This document shows, piece after piece, positions 1-8,721 of a DNA stretch of 64,000 nucleotides (positions are counted from its first letter, which is position 1; the number at the start of each line of letters is the position of its first letter). The notes below the pieces were generated by a model that had not been told where the DNA came from, made no database searches, and was given only the letters and a program-made list of their open reading frames with translations. This DNA is from Bacilli bacterium. GTDB taxonomy: Bacteria > Bacillota_I > Bacilli_A > RF39 > UBA660. The translations under genes and the position numbers were made by a program. The stretch is taken from positions 1-64,000 of the forward strand of contig JAFWJL010000001.1 in NCBI GenBank assembly GCA_017511605.1. The letters run 5' to 3'.

Positions 1-300
1 AAAGGCTTCGTCACAATAGAAGATAAATTATATTTCTATAGTAGAGTAAATGGAATATTAAAAACAGGATGGCAAAATGCTAGTGAAGGCGTATGGTACC
101 AAAATAGTAATGGTGAAGTAGTAATAGGTAAACAAACAATAGATGGGAAAAATTATTACTTCAATGAAAAAGGAATAATGCAAAAAGGCTTCGTCACAAT
201 AGAAGATAAATTATATTTTTATAGTAGAGTAAATGGAATATTAAAAACAGGATGGCAAAATACTGATGAAGGTGTATGGTACCAAAATGAATCAGGAGAA
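1..300 (+). repeat. 183-bp tandem repeat in lysozyme wall-binding region
   Basis: Bases 1-78 recur at 184-261 with one silent change seen (TTC to TTT), and similarity decays further on (to about 298). The unit is 61 codons, equal to a block of wall-binding repeats. This points to recent in-frame duplication. Confidence 0.8.
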
Positions 301-1104
301 GTTATTAAAGGTACTCAAAACATAGAAGGAAGAGACTATAAATTTAATGACCAAACAGGTCTAGTCGAAGGATTTAAAAAAGAAAATGGAAAGACTTACT
401 ATTATGATCCTGATGGCACACAATCTAAAGGTGTTCAATATATGTGTGGAAGATTCTATGTATTTAATACTAACACAGGTGCTTTTGAAAAATTCGCATC
501 AGAAATAAATGTCATAGATGTATCTGCTCATCAAGGAAATATCGATTGGAATAAAGTGAAAAAATCAGGATTAGTTGACGCTGTAATACTACGTATTGGG
601 TATGGTAGTGGCTATACTGATAAGTTCTTTGTAAAAAATAAAAATGAATTAGAAAGATTAGGTATTCCATATTCAGTATACTTATTTAGTTATGCTGAAA
701 ATAAAGAAGAAGCAATGAACGAATCTGAATTCATTGTAAAAGCAATCAGAGAAAATAAAGCTCATATTTATAAAGACTTAGCTATTTTCTATGATTTAGA
801 AGACTGGGAGATTAAATCCACAGGGGAGAATAGTTATGGTATATCTAAAGATACATATTCAGATATGATTACTACGTTTATTAATAATACAGAAGAAAAA
901 TTATGTATTAAGACTAGAGTTTATGCATCTAAAAATTATATAGAAACAAGATTTGATCCAAAAGTTCAAGGATATGCTACATGGGTAGCTCAATGGAATG
1001 AAAAATTAACATACAAAGGTCCATATGAAGGATGGCAATATACAGATTGCAGAAGCATTCCGGGTATAAATGGATGCGTTGATGGAAGCAAGTTTTATTA
1101 TTAG
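1..1104 (+). CDS. GH25 lysozyme with cell-wall-binding repeats (5' end outside window)
   Basis: The frame is open from base 1, so the gene begins before the window; the ATG at 178 is internal. The visible N-terminal half consists of aromatic, Gly-rich repeats of the choline/glucan-binding type (GW....G.WY....G units). From about codon 165 follows a GH25 lysozyme domain: it begins NVIDVSAHQG, and YDLEDWE supplies the Asp/Glu pair expected in the GH25 active site. The family cleaves the MurNAc-GlcNAc bond of peptidoglycan, so this is probably a secreted autolysin or lysin; the signal peptide would be upstream of the window. The two leading repeats are almost identical in DNA. The stop TAG lies inside a terminator stem. 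Confidence 0.85.
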   Translation, partial: KGFVTIEDKLYFYSRVNGILKTGWQNASEGVWYQNSNGEVVIGKQTIDGKNYYFNEKGIMQKGFVTIEDKLYFYSRVNGILKTGWQNTDEGVWYQNESGEVIKGTQNIEGRDYKFNDQTGLVEGFKKENGKTYYYDPDGTQSKGVQYMCGRFYVFNTNTGAFEKFASEINVIDVSAHQGNIDWNKVKKSGLVDAVILRIGYGSGYTDKFFVKNKNELERLGIPYSVYLFSYAENKEEAMNESEFIVKAIRENKAHIYKDLAIFYDLEDWEIKSTGENSYGISKDTYSDMITTFINNTEEKLCIKTRVYASKNYIETRFDPKVQGYATWVAQWNEKLTYKGPYEGWQYTDCRSIPGINGCVDGSKFYY

Positions 1105-1128
1105 AGAAGTATTACTTCTCTTTTTTTT
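1103..1128 (+). terminator. intrinsic terminator of lysozyme gene
   Basis: Inverted repeat 1103-1111/1113-1121 followed by a run of eight T; it overlaps the stop codon. Confidence 0.8.
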
Positions 1129-1134
1129 AATAAA

Positions 1135-1143
1135 TGGTATAAT
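1135..1143 (+). promoter_or_regulatory. extended -10 promoter for lipid kinase gene
   Basis: TGGTATAAT, 19 nt before the ATG, no clear -35. The surrounding 18 bases recur upstream of the HerA-like gene at 20371. Confidence 0.6.
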
Positions 1144-1161
1144 AAAAGTAGGTGATGCACT

Positions 1162-2082
1162 ATGAAGAAATGTGTAATAATCATGAATCCAGAAAGTGGA
1201 AAAAGAAAAAAAATAAAGTCATACCAAACATTCTATGATGTATTAAGAAAACATGGATATGATGCGGAAATAATCTTCACAAGAGCCCAAGGCGATGCCG
1301 AAAGAATTATGAAAGTACTAAATGATGATATTGATTTAGTGGTTAGTGCTGGTGGAGATGGAACACTTAATGAAATAGTTAGTGGAAATATGCAGAGAAA
1401 GAAAAAATTAATAGTAGCACCACTTCCTATGGGTAGTACTAATGACGTAGGAAATATGTATGGATTAAACAAAAGCGTATTTGAAAATTTAGAAATACTA
1501 CTTCAAGGTAAACCTAAAAAAGTAGATGTTTGTTATATAAATGATAAGCCATTTGTTTATGTATGTTGTTTTGGAGATTATATTGATTTGTCATACGCAA
1601 CACCAAGAAAACTAAAAAAGAAATATGGAGAAGCAGCTTATTTCTTATATGCATTAAAACAATTTAGACCTAAAATAAGTTCACATAAGATAAGATATAA
1701 AGTAGATGGGAAAGAATTTACTGGAGAATATTCATTTATCTTTATAACCAATTCTTCAAGAGTAGGTGGACAACCAGATGTATATTATGATGTTAAATTA
1801 GATGATAAAAAATTTGAAGTGTGTTTAGCTAATGCCGGTTCTTTAAAAGAAATGGTAAGAATGCTTCTATTAGTTACTACAGTAGATGTAAAAACTATAC
1901 CTAATGTAACATACTACCAGACAGATAACTTTGAATTAGAATTCTTATCTAAAGAAAAAAATTCATGGGGTGTAGATGGGGAAGAATATAAGACTGAAGA
2001 AAATATATTAAAATTTAGAGTAGAACAAAGTATGAAAATGCTTGTTCCAAAGGAAAATATAAATAAACTATTTAATGAATAA
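1162..2082 (+). CDS. diacylglycerol kinase family lipid kinase (DgkB/YegS-like)
   Basis: A 306-residue protein of normal family length. It opens with the nucleotide-binding motif MNPESGKRK, then has GGDGTLNEIVSG (about residues 65-76), the signature of the DAGK catalytic domain, and PLPMGSTNDVGN (about 90-101). The C-terminal half is the beta-rich lipid-binding domain. The family phosphorylates diacylglycerol or related membrane lipids with ATP, recycling the DAG left by teichoic-acid synthesis. Whether it is a true DgkB or another lipid kinase cannot be told from sequence alone. The start is fixed by AGGTGATG just upstream. It appears monocistronic, with its own promoter and terminator. Confidence 0.85.
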   Translation: MKKCVIIMNPESGKRKKIKSYQTFYDVLRKHGYDAEIIFTRAQGDAERIMKVLNDDIDLVVSAGGDGTLNEIVSGNMQRKKKLIVAPLPMGSTNDVGNMYGLNKSVFENLEILLQGKPKKVDVCYINDKPFVYVCCFGDYIDLSYATPRKLKKKYGEAAYFLYALKQFRPKISSHKIRYKVDGKEFTGEYSFIFITNSSRVGGQPDVYYDVKLDDKKFEVCLANAGSLKEMVRMLLLVTTVDVKTIPNVTYYQTDNFELEFLSKEKNSWGVDGEEYKTEENILKFRVEQSMKMLVPKENINKLFNE

Positions 2083-2083
2083 G

Positions 2084-2109
2084 AACTACTAACTAGTAGT
2101 TTTTATTTT
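2084..2109 (+). terminator. intrinsic terminator
   Basis: Stem 2084-2091/2094-2101 followed by a T-rich tract, directly after the stop codon of the lipid kinase gene. Confidence 0.75.
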
Positions 2110-2117
2110 AAAAAATA

Positions 2118-2126
2118 TGTTATAAT
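2118..2126 (+). promoter_or_regulatory. extended -10 promoter for femX-like gene
   Basis: TGTTATAAT, 20 nt before the ATG. Confidence 0.55.
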
Positions 2127-2145
2127 AATTATAGGATGTGATTAC

Positions 2146-3372
2146 ATGAAATTTAGAGAATTAACAGAAGAAGAATATAGAAGTTTTTGGGAGAATCATC
2201 CTTTAAAATCATTTTTATCAGCACCAGAAATATCTAAATTAAGAGAAGAATTAAATTGGAAAACAAACTATGTAGGAGTAGAAGAAAATAATAAAATAGT
2301 AGCAGCTACTATGTTATTATCTCATCTTAGACATTTTAAAAAATATGAATTCTATTCTCCTAGAGGTTATTTAATAGATTTTCATAATAAAGACTTAGTA
2401 GATTTTTTTACTAATGAATTAAAAAAATATATCAAAGAAAAGAATGGATATATATTAAGAATAGATCCATATTTAATATATAAAGAAAGAGATATAAATG
2501 GAGATATTGTAGAAGGTGGAGTAGATAATTCTAGTGTAGTAAAGAATTTATTATCACTAGGATTTAAACAAGTACCTAAAGGTCATACTGAGCAAGTATC
2601 TTGGATGTTTTCCCTAGATTTAGAAGGAAAAGATGAAGAAACAATTCTAAAAGAAATGAAATCATCTACGAGAAACAAAATAAGAAAAATAGAAAAATCA
2701 GGTATAAATGTTAAAGAATTAACTTATGATGAATTAGACAGATTCCAAGCTATTATGGAAGAAACTAGTGAAAGAAAAAACTTCACTAATAGAAAACTAT
2801 CATACTACCAAGGTATGTATAAATTATTCCATGATAAGAATGAAATCAAATTCTTTATAACTGAATTAAATCTAAAAAATTATATAAATAATTTAAAAAA
2901 TGATGTTCAAGAACGCGTTGATAAAATAAATAGTTTAAGTGATGCTAAGTATAATGATGGAGCTAAAAAGAACTTAACTAATGAAATAGAATCAATAAGT
3001 AAAAGAATATCTGATGCAGAAAATATTATTAAAGAAAAAAATACAGATACAATAGCTTTATCTAGTTCAATGTTTATGTTAATAAAACCAGAAATAATAT
3101 ATCTATATAGTGGTAACTATGAAGAATATTTAAAATTTGATTCACAGTATTTAATTCAATGGGAATTAATTAAATATGGTATTAAGAATGGATTTAAAAA
3201 ACATAACTTCTATGGTATACCAGAAGATATTAATACTCATCCTAAAGATTATGGTATATATGAATTCAAACGAGGATTTAATGGTTATGTGGAAGAGTTA
3301 ATAGGTGAATACGAACTACCAATCACATGGCATTATTCATTATTAAAATTAATACATAAAATAAAAAAGTAA
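2146..3372 (+). CDS. FemABX-type peptidoglycan bridge aminoacyltransferase
   Basis: A 408-residue protein matching the FemA/FemX/MurM family in length and plan: two GNAT-like halves (about 1-165 and 165-400) separated by a helical, heptad-rich arm at about 240-300 (around NNLKNDVQERVDK), the coiled-coil insertion of this family. The C-terminal YGIPEDIN and YEFKRGFNG segments resemble the family's conserved end. These enzymes transfer amino acids from aminoacyl-tRNA to the lysine of lipid II, building interpeptide bridges. This indicates a real cell wall, as do lspA, glmS and the lysozyme. The start has a weak AGGATGTG site. Confidence 0.85.
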   Translation: MKFRELTEEEYRSFWENHPLKSFLSAPEISKLREELNWKTNYVGVEENNKIVAATMLLSHLRHFKKYEFYSPRGYLIDFHNKDLVDFFTNELKKYIKEKNGYILRIDPYLIYKERDINGDIVEGGVDNSSVVKNLLSLGFKQVPKGHTEQVSWMFSLDLEGKDEETILKEMKSSTRNKIRKIEKSGINVKELTYDELDRFQAIMEETSERKNFTNRKLSYYQGMYKLFHDKNEIKFFITELNLKNYINNLKNDVQERVDKINSLSDAKYNDGAKKNLTNEIESISKRISDAENIIKEKNTDTIALSSSMFMLIKPEIIYLYSGNYEEYLKFDSQYLIQWELIKYGIKNGFKKHNFYGIPEDINTHPKDYGIYEFKRGFNGYVEELIGEYELPITWHYSLLKLIHKIKK

Positions 3373-3390
3373 GAATTATCTTACTTTTTT
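3363..3390. terminator. bidirectional terminator
   Basis: An 11-bp stem (3363-3373/3380-3390) made of an A-run and a T-run around GTAAG. It serves the femX-like gene and the convergent unknown gene. Confidence 0.8.
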
Positions 3391-4221
3391 ATATACCATT
3401 TGATTTGTTTCCATCATTTCTTTTCTTTGTTTTTCTTCTTCCAAATGTCTTTTGATAAGAGTTCTACAGAATGAATTTAAATCATCAACTTTAACAGGAG
3501 TACGTTCTAATAATTTTTCTTCATTACCGGCCATTAAATTACTAATAGAACAATACTCATCGCTATATTTCTTATATTGACTATCATCTGGATCAATTCT
3601 TTTACTTAATGCGACTTTTAATGAAGGTTTTCCTATTAAAGAATGATTAATTGCTATATTCAATATACCATTATCTATTATTTGATTTGTTGATTTCTCT
3701 ATCTGCATTAGAATGGCAAAAAAACTCAAAATATTAACAATTTCATCTAATTGCTCCTTACAGTGATATATTAAAAAGCGATTAATATGATTTCCATAAT
3801 AAGCATCATCATTAAAGTCTCTATAAGCTTTAATAGATTCATTTACTCTTTCTTTGTTATCAGTAACCTTAGTATTAAGAATAAATTCTATTACTGCTGT
3901 TTTATTATTATTAACATAACCTGATTTAATACCAATAAATTTTATTGGTCTAAAAGAAGGTATCTTAGTACCAAAATTTTCTACAGCGTTATCATAAAAA
4001 TCAACACCAGAATAAAATGTTGCCTTAAATTGTGATGCGTATACCTTATTAAGATGATAAATTAAACCATAATTATCATCTCTAATATATTGAAACTTTG
4101 ATATTTCGTTATTTATTGTATCCCATAATGTTAAAGCAGATATAACTTCATCGTTTTCTTCAACTTTATCTCTCTTAAGATACTCTTTATATTTTTCTAA
4201 TAAATTATTATATGTTCCCAT
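3376..4221 (-). CDS. unknown protein, paralogue of the next gene
   Basis: 281 residues, soluble, no signal peptide or membrane segment; not a family I recognise. It is a diverged paralogue of the protein at 4288-5124. Both have an N-terminal EVISAxxLW segment (about residues 25-35) and a C-terminal RxPVKVxDL segment followed by a basic helix (KRHLEEE here). The promoter regions are also duplicated. The start ATG follows AGGTGAGG. The function is unknown; the long helices at both ends suggest a structural or binding protein rather than an enzyme. Confidence 0.8.
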   Translation of the reverse strand: MGTYNNLLEKYKEYLKRDKVEENDEVISALTLWDTINNEISKFQYIRDDNYGLIYHLNKVYASQFKATFYSGVDFYDNAVENFGTKIPSFRPIKFIGIKSGYVNNNKTAVIEFILNTKVTDNKERVNESIKAYRDFNDDAYYGNHINRFLIYHCKEQLDEIVNILSFFAILMQIEKSTNQIIDNGILNIAINHSLIGKPSLKVALSKRIDPDDSQYKKYSDEYCSISNLMAGNEEKLLERTPVKVDDLNSFCRTLIKRHLEEEKQRKEMMETNQMVYKKVR

Positions 4222-4240
4222 AACCTCACCTGTATTAATT

Positions 4241-4268
4241 ATTATAAAGAAAAATTCATATAATGCAA
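4241..4268 (-). promoter_or_regulatory. sigma-A-type promoter (duplicated copy)
   Basis: On the minus strand, TTGCAT, 16-nt spacer, TATAAT. The spacer is nearly identical to that of the promoter at 5144-5171. Confidence 0.7.
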
Positions 4269-4276
4269 TATATTAA

Positions 4277-4299
4277 TAAAAAAAAGACTATTTAGTCTT
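4277..4299 (-). terminator. intrinsic terminator of the second paralogue
   Basis: Minus-strand stem 4284-4290/4293-4299 followed by eight T; it overlaps the stop codon. Confidence 0.7.
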
Positions 4300-5124
4300 A
4301 TTCTTTTCATATATTTTAATATCGCCTCTTAATATGTCTCCCATATTACGTTTAACCAAACTAGCAAGACCTTTATCTAAATCCGCTACCTTAACAGGAA
4401 TGCGTTTTAAAATGGTATCTTGAATTTTATCTATTTCTTCTTGGATAGTAGTATCAAAATGTAAATAACGTTTTGTTTGGCTATGATATTTATCTATATC
4501 ATCATTGATTCCTATATATAATAGAGGTGATGAATATTCGCTGAAAGTGAAACGCATATTAATAGTGAATGTGTCAGTAGTTATTCTGTGCCCATTATAT
4601 CCAAAAAGTTCATTTTTAGACATAAATTCTAAACATCTCATTATCTCATCCAAATGGATATATATTCCATCAGCAAAAGCAGGCATACCATAAACTAAAA
4701 ATTTATTAACATTGTCGTCATCAGAACGATAATATTCATCATAGTGAAAATCTTTTCTTATAATAATACGTTTATTAATATTTTTCTTACCATCAGGATA
4801 TATATAAACAATACCTGTTTCATCTCCGTCATAAACTGAGGTCATCTTATAGAATTTTAATTGTTTAAAAAATGGAACATGAACATCAAGATTTTCATAT
4901 GCTTCTTTAGATAGAAAGTCACCTAATATATGTACTGTATGATACATTTCATTAAGTGTATCAAGCATTTCAGTATTATCGTATAGTAAATGATTAATTC
5001 TAGATACTTCTTTCTGTATTACTAGCCATAAACTATATGCAGAAATTACTTCTTCAGACTCTTCAACTTCATCTCCACATTTCATATCATAAACTTTGTC
5101 AACTAATTCTTCATAATCAAACAT
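4288..5124 (-). CDS. unknown protein, paralogue of the previous gene
   Basis: 278 residues, soluble, not recognised. It shares the N-terminal EVISAYSLW and C-terminal RIPVKVADL segments and the overall length with the protein at 3376-4221; the centre is poorly conserved. Each copy has its own promoter and terminator, so they are separate transcription units, not an operon. This is a tandem duplication that included the promoter, followed by strong divergence of the coding parts. Confidence 0.8.
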   Translation of the reverse strand: MFDYEELVDKVYDMKCGDEVEESEEVISAYSLWLVIQKEVSRINHLLYDNTEMLDTLNEMYHTVHILGDFLSKEAYENLDVHVPFFKQLKFYKMTSVYDGDETGIVYIYPDGKKNINKRIIIRKDFHYDEYYRSDDDNVNKFLVYGMPAFADGIYIHLDEIMRCLEFMSKNELFGYNGHRITTDTFTINMRFTFSEYSSPLLYIGINDDIDKYHSQTKRYLHFDTTIQEEIDKIQDTILKRIPVKVADLDKGLASLVKRNMGDILRGDIKIYEKNKTK

Positions 5125-5143
5125 AAAATCACCCGTACTAATT

Positions 5144-5171
5144 ATTATAACGAAAAACTTATATAATGCAA
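5144..5171 (-). promoter_or_regulatory. sigma-A-type promoter (duplicated copy)
   Basis: Minus-strand TTGCAT, 16-nt spacer, TATAAT. It matches the promoter of the paralogous gene at most positions. Confidence 0.7.
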
Positions 5172-5182
5172 TATAAAATTTA

Positions 5183-5191
5183 TGATATAAT
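5183..5191 (+). promoter_or_regulatory. extended -10 promoter for ASCH gene
   Basis: TGATATAAT, 16 nt before the ATG. Confidence 0.55.
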
Positions 5192-5206
5192 TAAATTGGT
5201 GATAAT

Positions 5207-5593
5207 ATGAAGACTATAACTATAAGAGAACCATGGGCTACATTAATCGCAGAAGGATTAAAAGAATATGAATTTAGGACATGGAAAACATCTTATAGGG
5301 GAGAAATATTGATTCACTCAGGAAAAGGAAAAGATAAAAAAAATATAGAAAGATTTAAAGATAGAAATCTTAAATATAACCCAGGGAAAATAATAGCTAA
5401 AGCAACTATTACTGATTGTGTAGAAGTAGATGATAAATTAATAAAAGAATTATTAAATAAAGATAAAGAAGTATATAAAAGTCTAACTATTAAAAGTAAT
5501 AAACCTATATATGGATTTAAATTAGAAAATGTAGAAAGAATAGATCCTATAGAAATAAAAGGGCAACTAGGATTTTGGAATTATAATAAATAA
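5207..5593 (+). CDS. ASCH-domain protein
   Basis: 128 residues. The N-terminus, TITIREPWATLIAEGLKEYE, is characteristic of ASCH domains (PUA-like fold), followed by RTWKTSYRGEILIHSGK. ASCH proteins are predicted RNA-binding modules, and some small bacterial ones hydrolyse N4-acetylcytidine. The C-terminal GQLGFWNY closes the barrel. The whole protein is one domain. The substrate cannot be inferred here. The start is supported by GGTGATA before the ATG. Confidence 0.8.
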   Translation: MKTITIREPWATLIAEGLKEYEFRTWKTSYRGEILIHSGKGKDKKNIERFKDRNLKYNPGKIIAKATITDCVEVDDKLIKELLNKDKEVYKSLTIKSNKPIYGFKLENVERIDPIEIKGQLGFWNYNK

Positions 5594-5617
5594 AAAGAAT
5601 ACTATAAGTATTCTTTT
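5593..5617. terminator. bidirectional terminator
   Basis: An 11-bp stem 5593-5603/5607-5617 with A- and T-runs at either end, between convergent genes. Confidence 0.75.
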
Positions 5618-6030
5618 AGTTTGTCTAAATAAGCTTCTTGCATCTTAACATATTCCTTACATATCTTAGTAACTTTCTTATCCATAGTCTTATTATTAAG
5701 TAGTCTTTTACCTTCAATAATTCCCATATTAGTACCTTTAATAAACATATCAGCTACATTAGAAATACTTTTATCCATCATAGTATCCATTTCTATTCCA
5801 TACCATGTCATAGCTTTAGTCATAAGATTAGTTTCATGAATATCTGTATCAGTATATTCCTTATATAAATCAGTAATACGACTAGATAAATCTTTATATT
5901 CAATTAATTGTTTCTCAAGTAAATTTCTAAACTTAGATTCATCTATTTTAGGAATTATTATATTTAAAGAATCTATTCCCATACAACAACCTTTATTTAA
6001 TTCATCTAAAGTATTTATATTATTATCCAT
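5602..6030 (-). CDS. small helical protein of unknown function
   Basis: 142 residues from the ATG at 6030. An upstream in-frame ATG at 6042 is unlikely because its own codons contain the GGAGG ribosome site that serves 6030. The protein is predicted all-helical, with a Met-rich central part (AMTWYGIEMDTMMDK). The pattern resembles ferritin-like or DUF2383-type four-helix bundles, but no metal-ligand set is certain. It is convergent with the ASCH gene. Confidence 0.7.
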   Translation of the reverse strand: MDNNINTLDELNKGCCMGIDSLNIIIPKIDESKFRNLLEKQLIEYKDLSSRITDLYKEYTDTDIHETNLMTKAMTWYGIEMDTMMDKSISNVADMFIKGTNMGIIEGKRLLNNKTMDKKVTKICKEYVKMQEAYLDKLKEYL

Positions 6031-6098
6031 ATTAACCTCCATAAATATTATGGTTAAAAATTAAATCTTTATACAATATTGAAGAATATTTAAAAAAA

Positions 6099-6107
6099 TG
6101 TTATAAT
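6099..6107 (+). promoter_or_regulatory. extended -10 promoter for mnmA
   Basis: TGTTATAAT, 31 nt before the ATG. Confidence 0.55.
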
Positions 6108-6137
6108 AAGGCGAGATTACTTAAAGGAGGTGGAGTT

Positions 6138-7238
6138 ATGAAGAAAGTTGTTATTGGAATGAGTGGTGGAGTAGATTCGTCTGTTGCTGCAATAGAATTA
6201 CAAAAACAAGGCTATGAAGTAATTGGATTATTTATGCGTAATTGGGATAGTTTGGCAGACGGCGAGTTAAATGGACCTACAACATCGTCTGGAATATGTC
6301 CTCAAGAAGAAGACTATAATGATGCTAAAAAAGTATGTGATAAATTAGGTATACCACTACATAGAAAAGACTTTGTAAAAGAGTATTATGATTATGTATT
6401 TAAATACTTCTTAGATGAACTTGAAAAAGGTAGAACTCCAAATCCTGATATTATGTGTAATAAATATATTAAATTTGATATGTTTGTAAAAGAAGCTGAA
6501 AAGTTAGGAGCAGACTATATAGCTACAGGTCATTATGCAAGAATAAAAGATGGGAAGCTACTACGTGCAGTAGACTCCAATAAAGACCAGACATATTTCT
6601 TATCTCAAGTAACTAAAGACCAATTAAAGAATGTATTATTCCCAATAGGTGATATGGTAAAACCTGATGTAAGAAAGATAGCTGAAGAATATGGGCTTAT
6701 TACTGCGGATAAAAAAGACTCAACTGGTATTTGCTTTATAGGTGAAAGAAACTTAACTAATTTCTTAAGAAACTATTTACCTAATCAACCAGGTGATATT
6801 GTTAATATTGATACTAATGAAGTAATAGGAAAACACATTGGTTTAATGTATTATACAATAGGTCAAAGAAGAGGACTAAATATCGGTGGAACAGATGAAA
6901 GAATGTTTGTAGTAGGTAAAGACTTAAAGAAAAATATTCTTTATATTTGTATTGGTGAAGATAATGATTATTTAGTATCTGATTCATGTATAGTAGATGA
7001 AATCAACTATTTAGGTGAAGAAAAAATAACTAAATGTACAGCTAAATTTAGATACAGACAAGAAGATATACCGGTTGAATTAAAGTGGAAAGATAATGAG
7101 ATATTAGTAAAATATCCACAAGGTGTAAAAAGAGTAACTCCAGGACAAGCATGTGTATTCTATAATGGAGAAGAATGCTTAGGTGGTGGTATTATCAAAG
7201 AAGTAAGAAAGAATAATGAAAAACTTTGGTATTTATAA
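6138..7238 (+). CDS. mnmA: tRNA-specific 2-thiouridylase MnmA
   Basis: 366 residues, the standard MnmA length. The PP-loop GMSGGVDSSVAA at the N-terminus binds ATP. NPDIMCNKY (Cys near 107) and DSTGICFIGER (Cys near 199) supply the two catalytic cysteines that form the persulfide and release sulfur. GQRRGLNIGG leads into the C-terminal beta-barrel. MnmA makes 2-thiouridine at the wobble position of tRNA-Lys, Glu and Gln, using sulfur from a cysteine desulfurase not seen here. It has a strong AAAGGAGGTGG ribosome site. The Fic gene follows 10 nt later and is probably co-transcribed. Confidence 0.95.
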   Translation: MKKVVIGMSGGVDSSVAAIELQKQGYEVIGLFMRNWDSLADGELNGPTTSSGICPQEEDYNDAKKVCDKLGIPLHRKDFVKEYYDYVFKYFLDELEKGRTPNPDIMCNKYIKFDMFVKEAEKLGADYIATGHYARIKDGKLLRAVDSNKDQTYFLSQVTKDQLKNVLFPIGDMVKPDVRKIAEEYGLITADKKDSTGICFIGERNLTNFLRNYLPNQPGDIVNIDTNEVIGKHIGLMYYTIGQRRGLNIGGTDERMFVVGKDLKKNILYICIGEDNDYLVSDSCIVDEINYLGEEKITKCTAKFRYRQEDIPVELKWKDNEILVKYPQGVKRVTPGQACVFYNGEECLGGGIIKEVRKNNEKLWYL

Positions 7239-7248
7239 GGTGATTTAA

Positions 7249-8001
7249 ATGTTGGCTTTTAAAGTATTAAAACTAAAAACTGAAAATAATAGAAATATAT
7301 TTTATAATAAAATTCGAATAGAAAAATTAAAGAAAGAAATAGAAGAACTATTAAAAAGAATAAATAATTATGATTCTGCTTCAGAATTAATGTCTTTACT
7401 AGGACATGGTAAAGAAGATAATAATCTAAGTAAAGGCTATTTCTATATACTACAAAATAAGGAAATAAATAAAGATTCTTTAAAAGAACTATATGATATC
7501 TTAAGTAATGATTTGTTAGATGAATATTCTTTAGAAAATATGGGAAAGTATTATAGAAAGAAAAGAGTATTTATATTAGATTCTTCCTATAATGGATTAA
7601 TTGGTGGATTTGATAAAGGAATGAATCCTGAAGTAGTTGAAGAACGAATGGATAGTCTATTAAACTATATAAATGAAGATAATGAAAAAGATATAGTTGA
7701 TACATATATTAAATCACAAATAATTCATTACTATTTAGTATGTGTTCATCCATATTTTGATGTAAATGGTAGAACTGCAAGAACATTATCCACATGGTAT
7801 TTATTAAATAAAAAAGCAGATCCTTGTATTTTATTTAATAAAGGGATATCTAATGATAAAGATGAATATAAAGATGTTTTAAAAAAATCTAGAAGAGTTA
7901 ATATAACAGCATTTATAGAATATAGTTTAAAAGTATTGAAAAAAGAATTAGAAAAAGAAATATTTAAAGAAGAAATAGAAGAAATAAAAGTAACAAGATA
8001 A
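7249..8001 (+). CDS. Fic-family protein with altered catalytic motif
   Basis: 250 residues. The Fic motif is at about 167-178: HPYFDVNGRTAR, compared with the usual HxFx(D/E)GNGRxxR. The catalytic His, the Asp and the Arg are kept, but the Gly of the anion-binding turn is Val. Fic proteins usually move AMP from ATP onto a hydroxyl of a target protein. Whether the Val variant is active is unclear. No inhibitory helix motif is certain. It lies 10 nt after mnmA and 13 nt before an XRE regulator, likely one operon. Confidence 0.75.
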   Translation: MLAFKVLKLKTENNRNIFYNKIRIEKLKKEIEELLKRINNYDSASELMSLLGHGKEDNNLSKGYFYILQNKEINKDSLKELYDILSNDLLDEYSLENMGKYYRKKRVFILDSSYNGLIGGFDKGMNPEVVEERMDSLLNYINEDNEKDIVDTYIKSQIIHYYLVCVHPYFDVNGRTARTLSTWYLLNKKADPCILFNKGISNDKDEYKDVLKKSRRVNITAFIEYSLKVLKKELEKEIFKEEIEEIKVTR

Positions 8002-8014
8002 TAGGAGTAATATT

Positions 8015-8701
8015 ATGAATCAAGAAAAGATAGGACAATTCATAAAAAAAATACGCCAAGATAACAAATTAACTCAAAAAGAACTAGCAGATAAATTAGG
8101 TGTAACATACCAAGCTGTATCAAAATGGGAAAATGGTAAAAATGTTCCTGATATATCTATAATGAAAGAAATAAGTAAAATGTTCAATGTAGATATAGAT
8201 GAAATACTAGATGGTGAAAAAAAACCTAAGAAGAATAGTAATCTTTATGGATTAATCATAGTTATTATATTAATAATATTATTAGGAGTAGGTTATTTAC
8301 TGTATAATAATGATTCTGATTATGAATTTAAAACAATAACTACTACATGTAGTGATTTTAAGATTGCTGGTAGTGCTGCATATAATAAAGATAAGGCTAC
8401 CATTTATATATCTAATGTAGAGTTTTGTGGTAAAGAAGATACTACTAAATATAAAACAATAACTTGTACTTTATATGAAACATATAATGACTCAAAAACA
8501 AAGATAAGTAATTGTGACAAAAAGAAGAATATTAATTTAGAAGATTTCTTAAAAGAACTTCAAGTAAATACAAATCATTCTTCTAAAACATGTAAGAATC
8601 TAAGTAAAAGTAGTCTAACTCTAGAAATAAAAGCAAAAGATGAAAATAATAAAACTGTTACTTATACAATACCAATTAAATTAAATGATAGTTGTAAATA
8701 A
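8015..8701 (+). CDS. membrane-anchored XRE-family regulator
   Basis: 228 residues. At 5-60 is a Cro/CI helix-turn-helix (LTQKELADKLGVTYQAVSKW, an XRE signature). At about 78-95 is one transmembrane helix (LIIVIILIILLGVGYLLY). The remainder is a Cys-containing domain outside the cell. The layout suggests a one-component sensor in which the outer domain alters DNA binding; its ligand is unknown. The stop codon lies in the terminator stem. Confidence 0.8.
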   Translation: MNQEKIGQFIKKIRQDNKLTQKELADKLGVTYQAVSKWENGKNVPDISIMKEISKMFNVDIDEILDGEKKPKKNSNLYGLIIVIILIILLGVGYLLYNNDSDYEFKTITTTCSDFKIAGSAAYNKDKATIYISNVEFCGKEDTTKYKTITCTLYETYNDSKTKISNCDKKKNINLEDFLKELQVNTNHSSKTCKNLSKSSLTLEIKAKDENNKTVTYTIPIKLNDSCK

Positions 8702-8718
8702 CTATCATTTTTTAATTT
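8687..8718 (+). terminator. intrinsic terminator
   Basis: Stem 8687-8693/8700-8706 followed by a T-rich tail. It ends the mnmA-Fic-XRE unit. Confidence 0.7.
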
Positions 8719-8721
8719 TTA

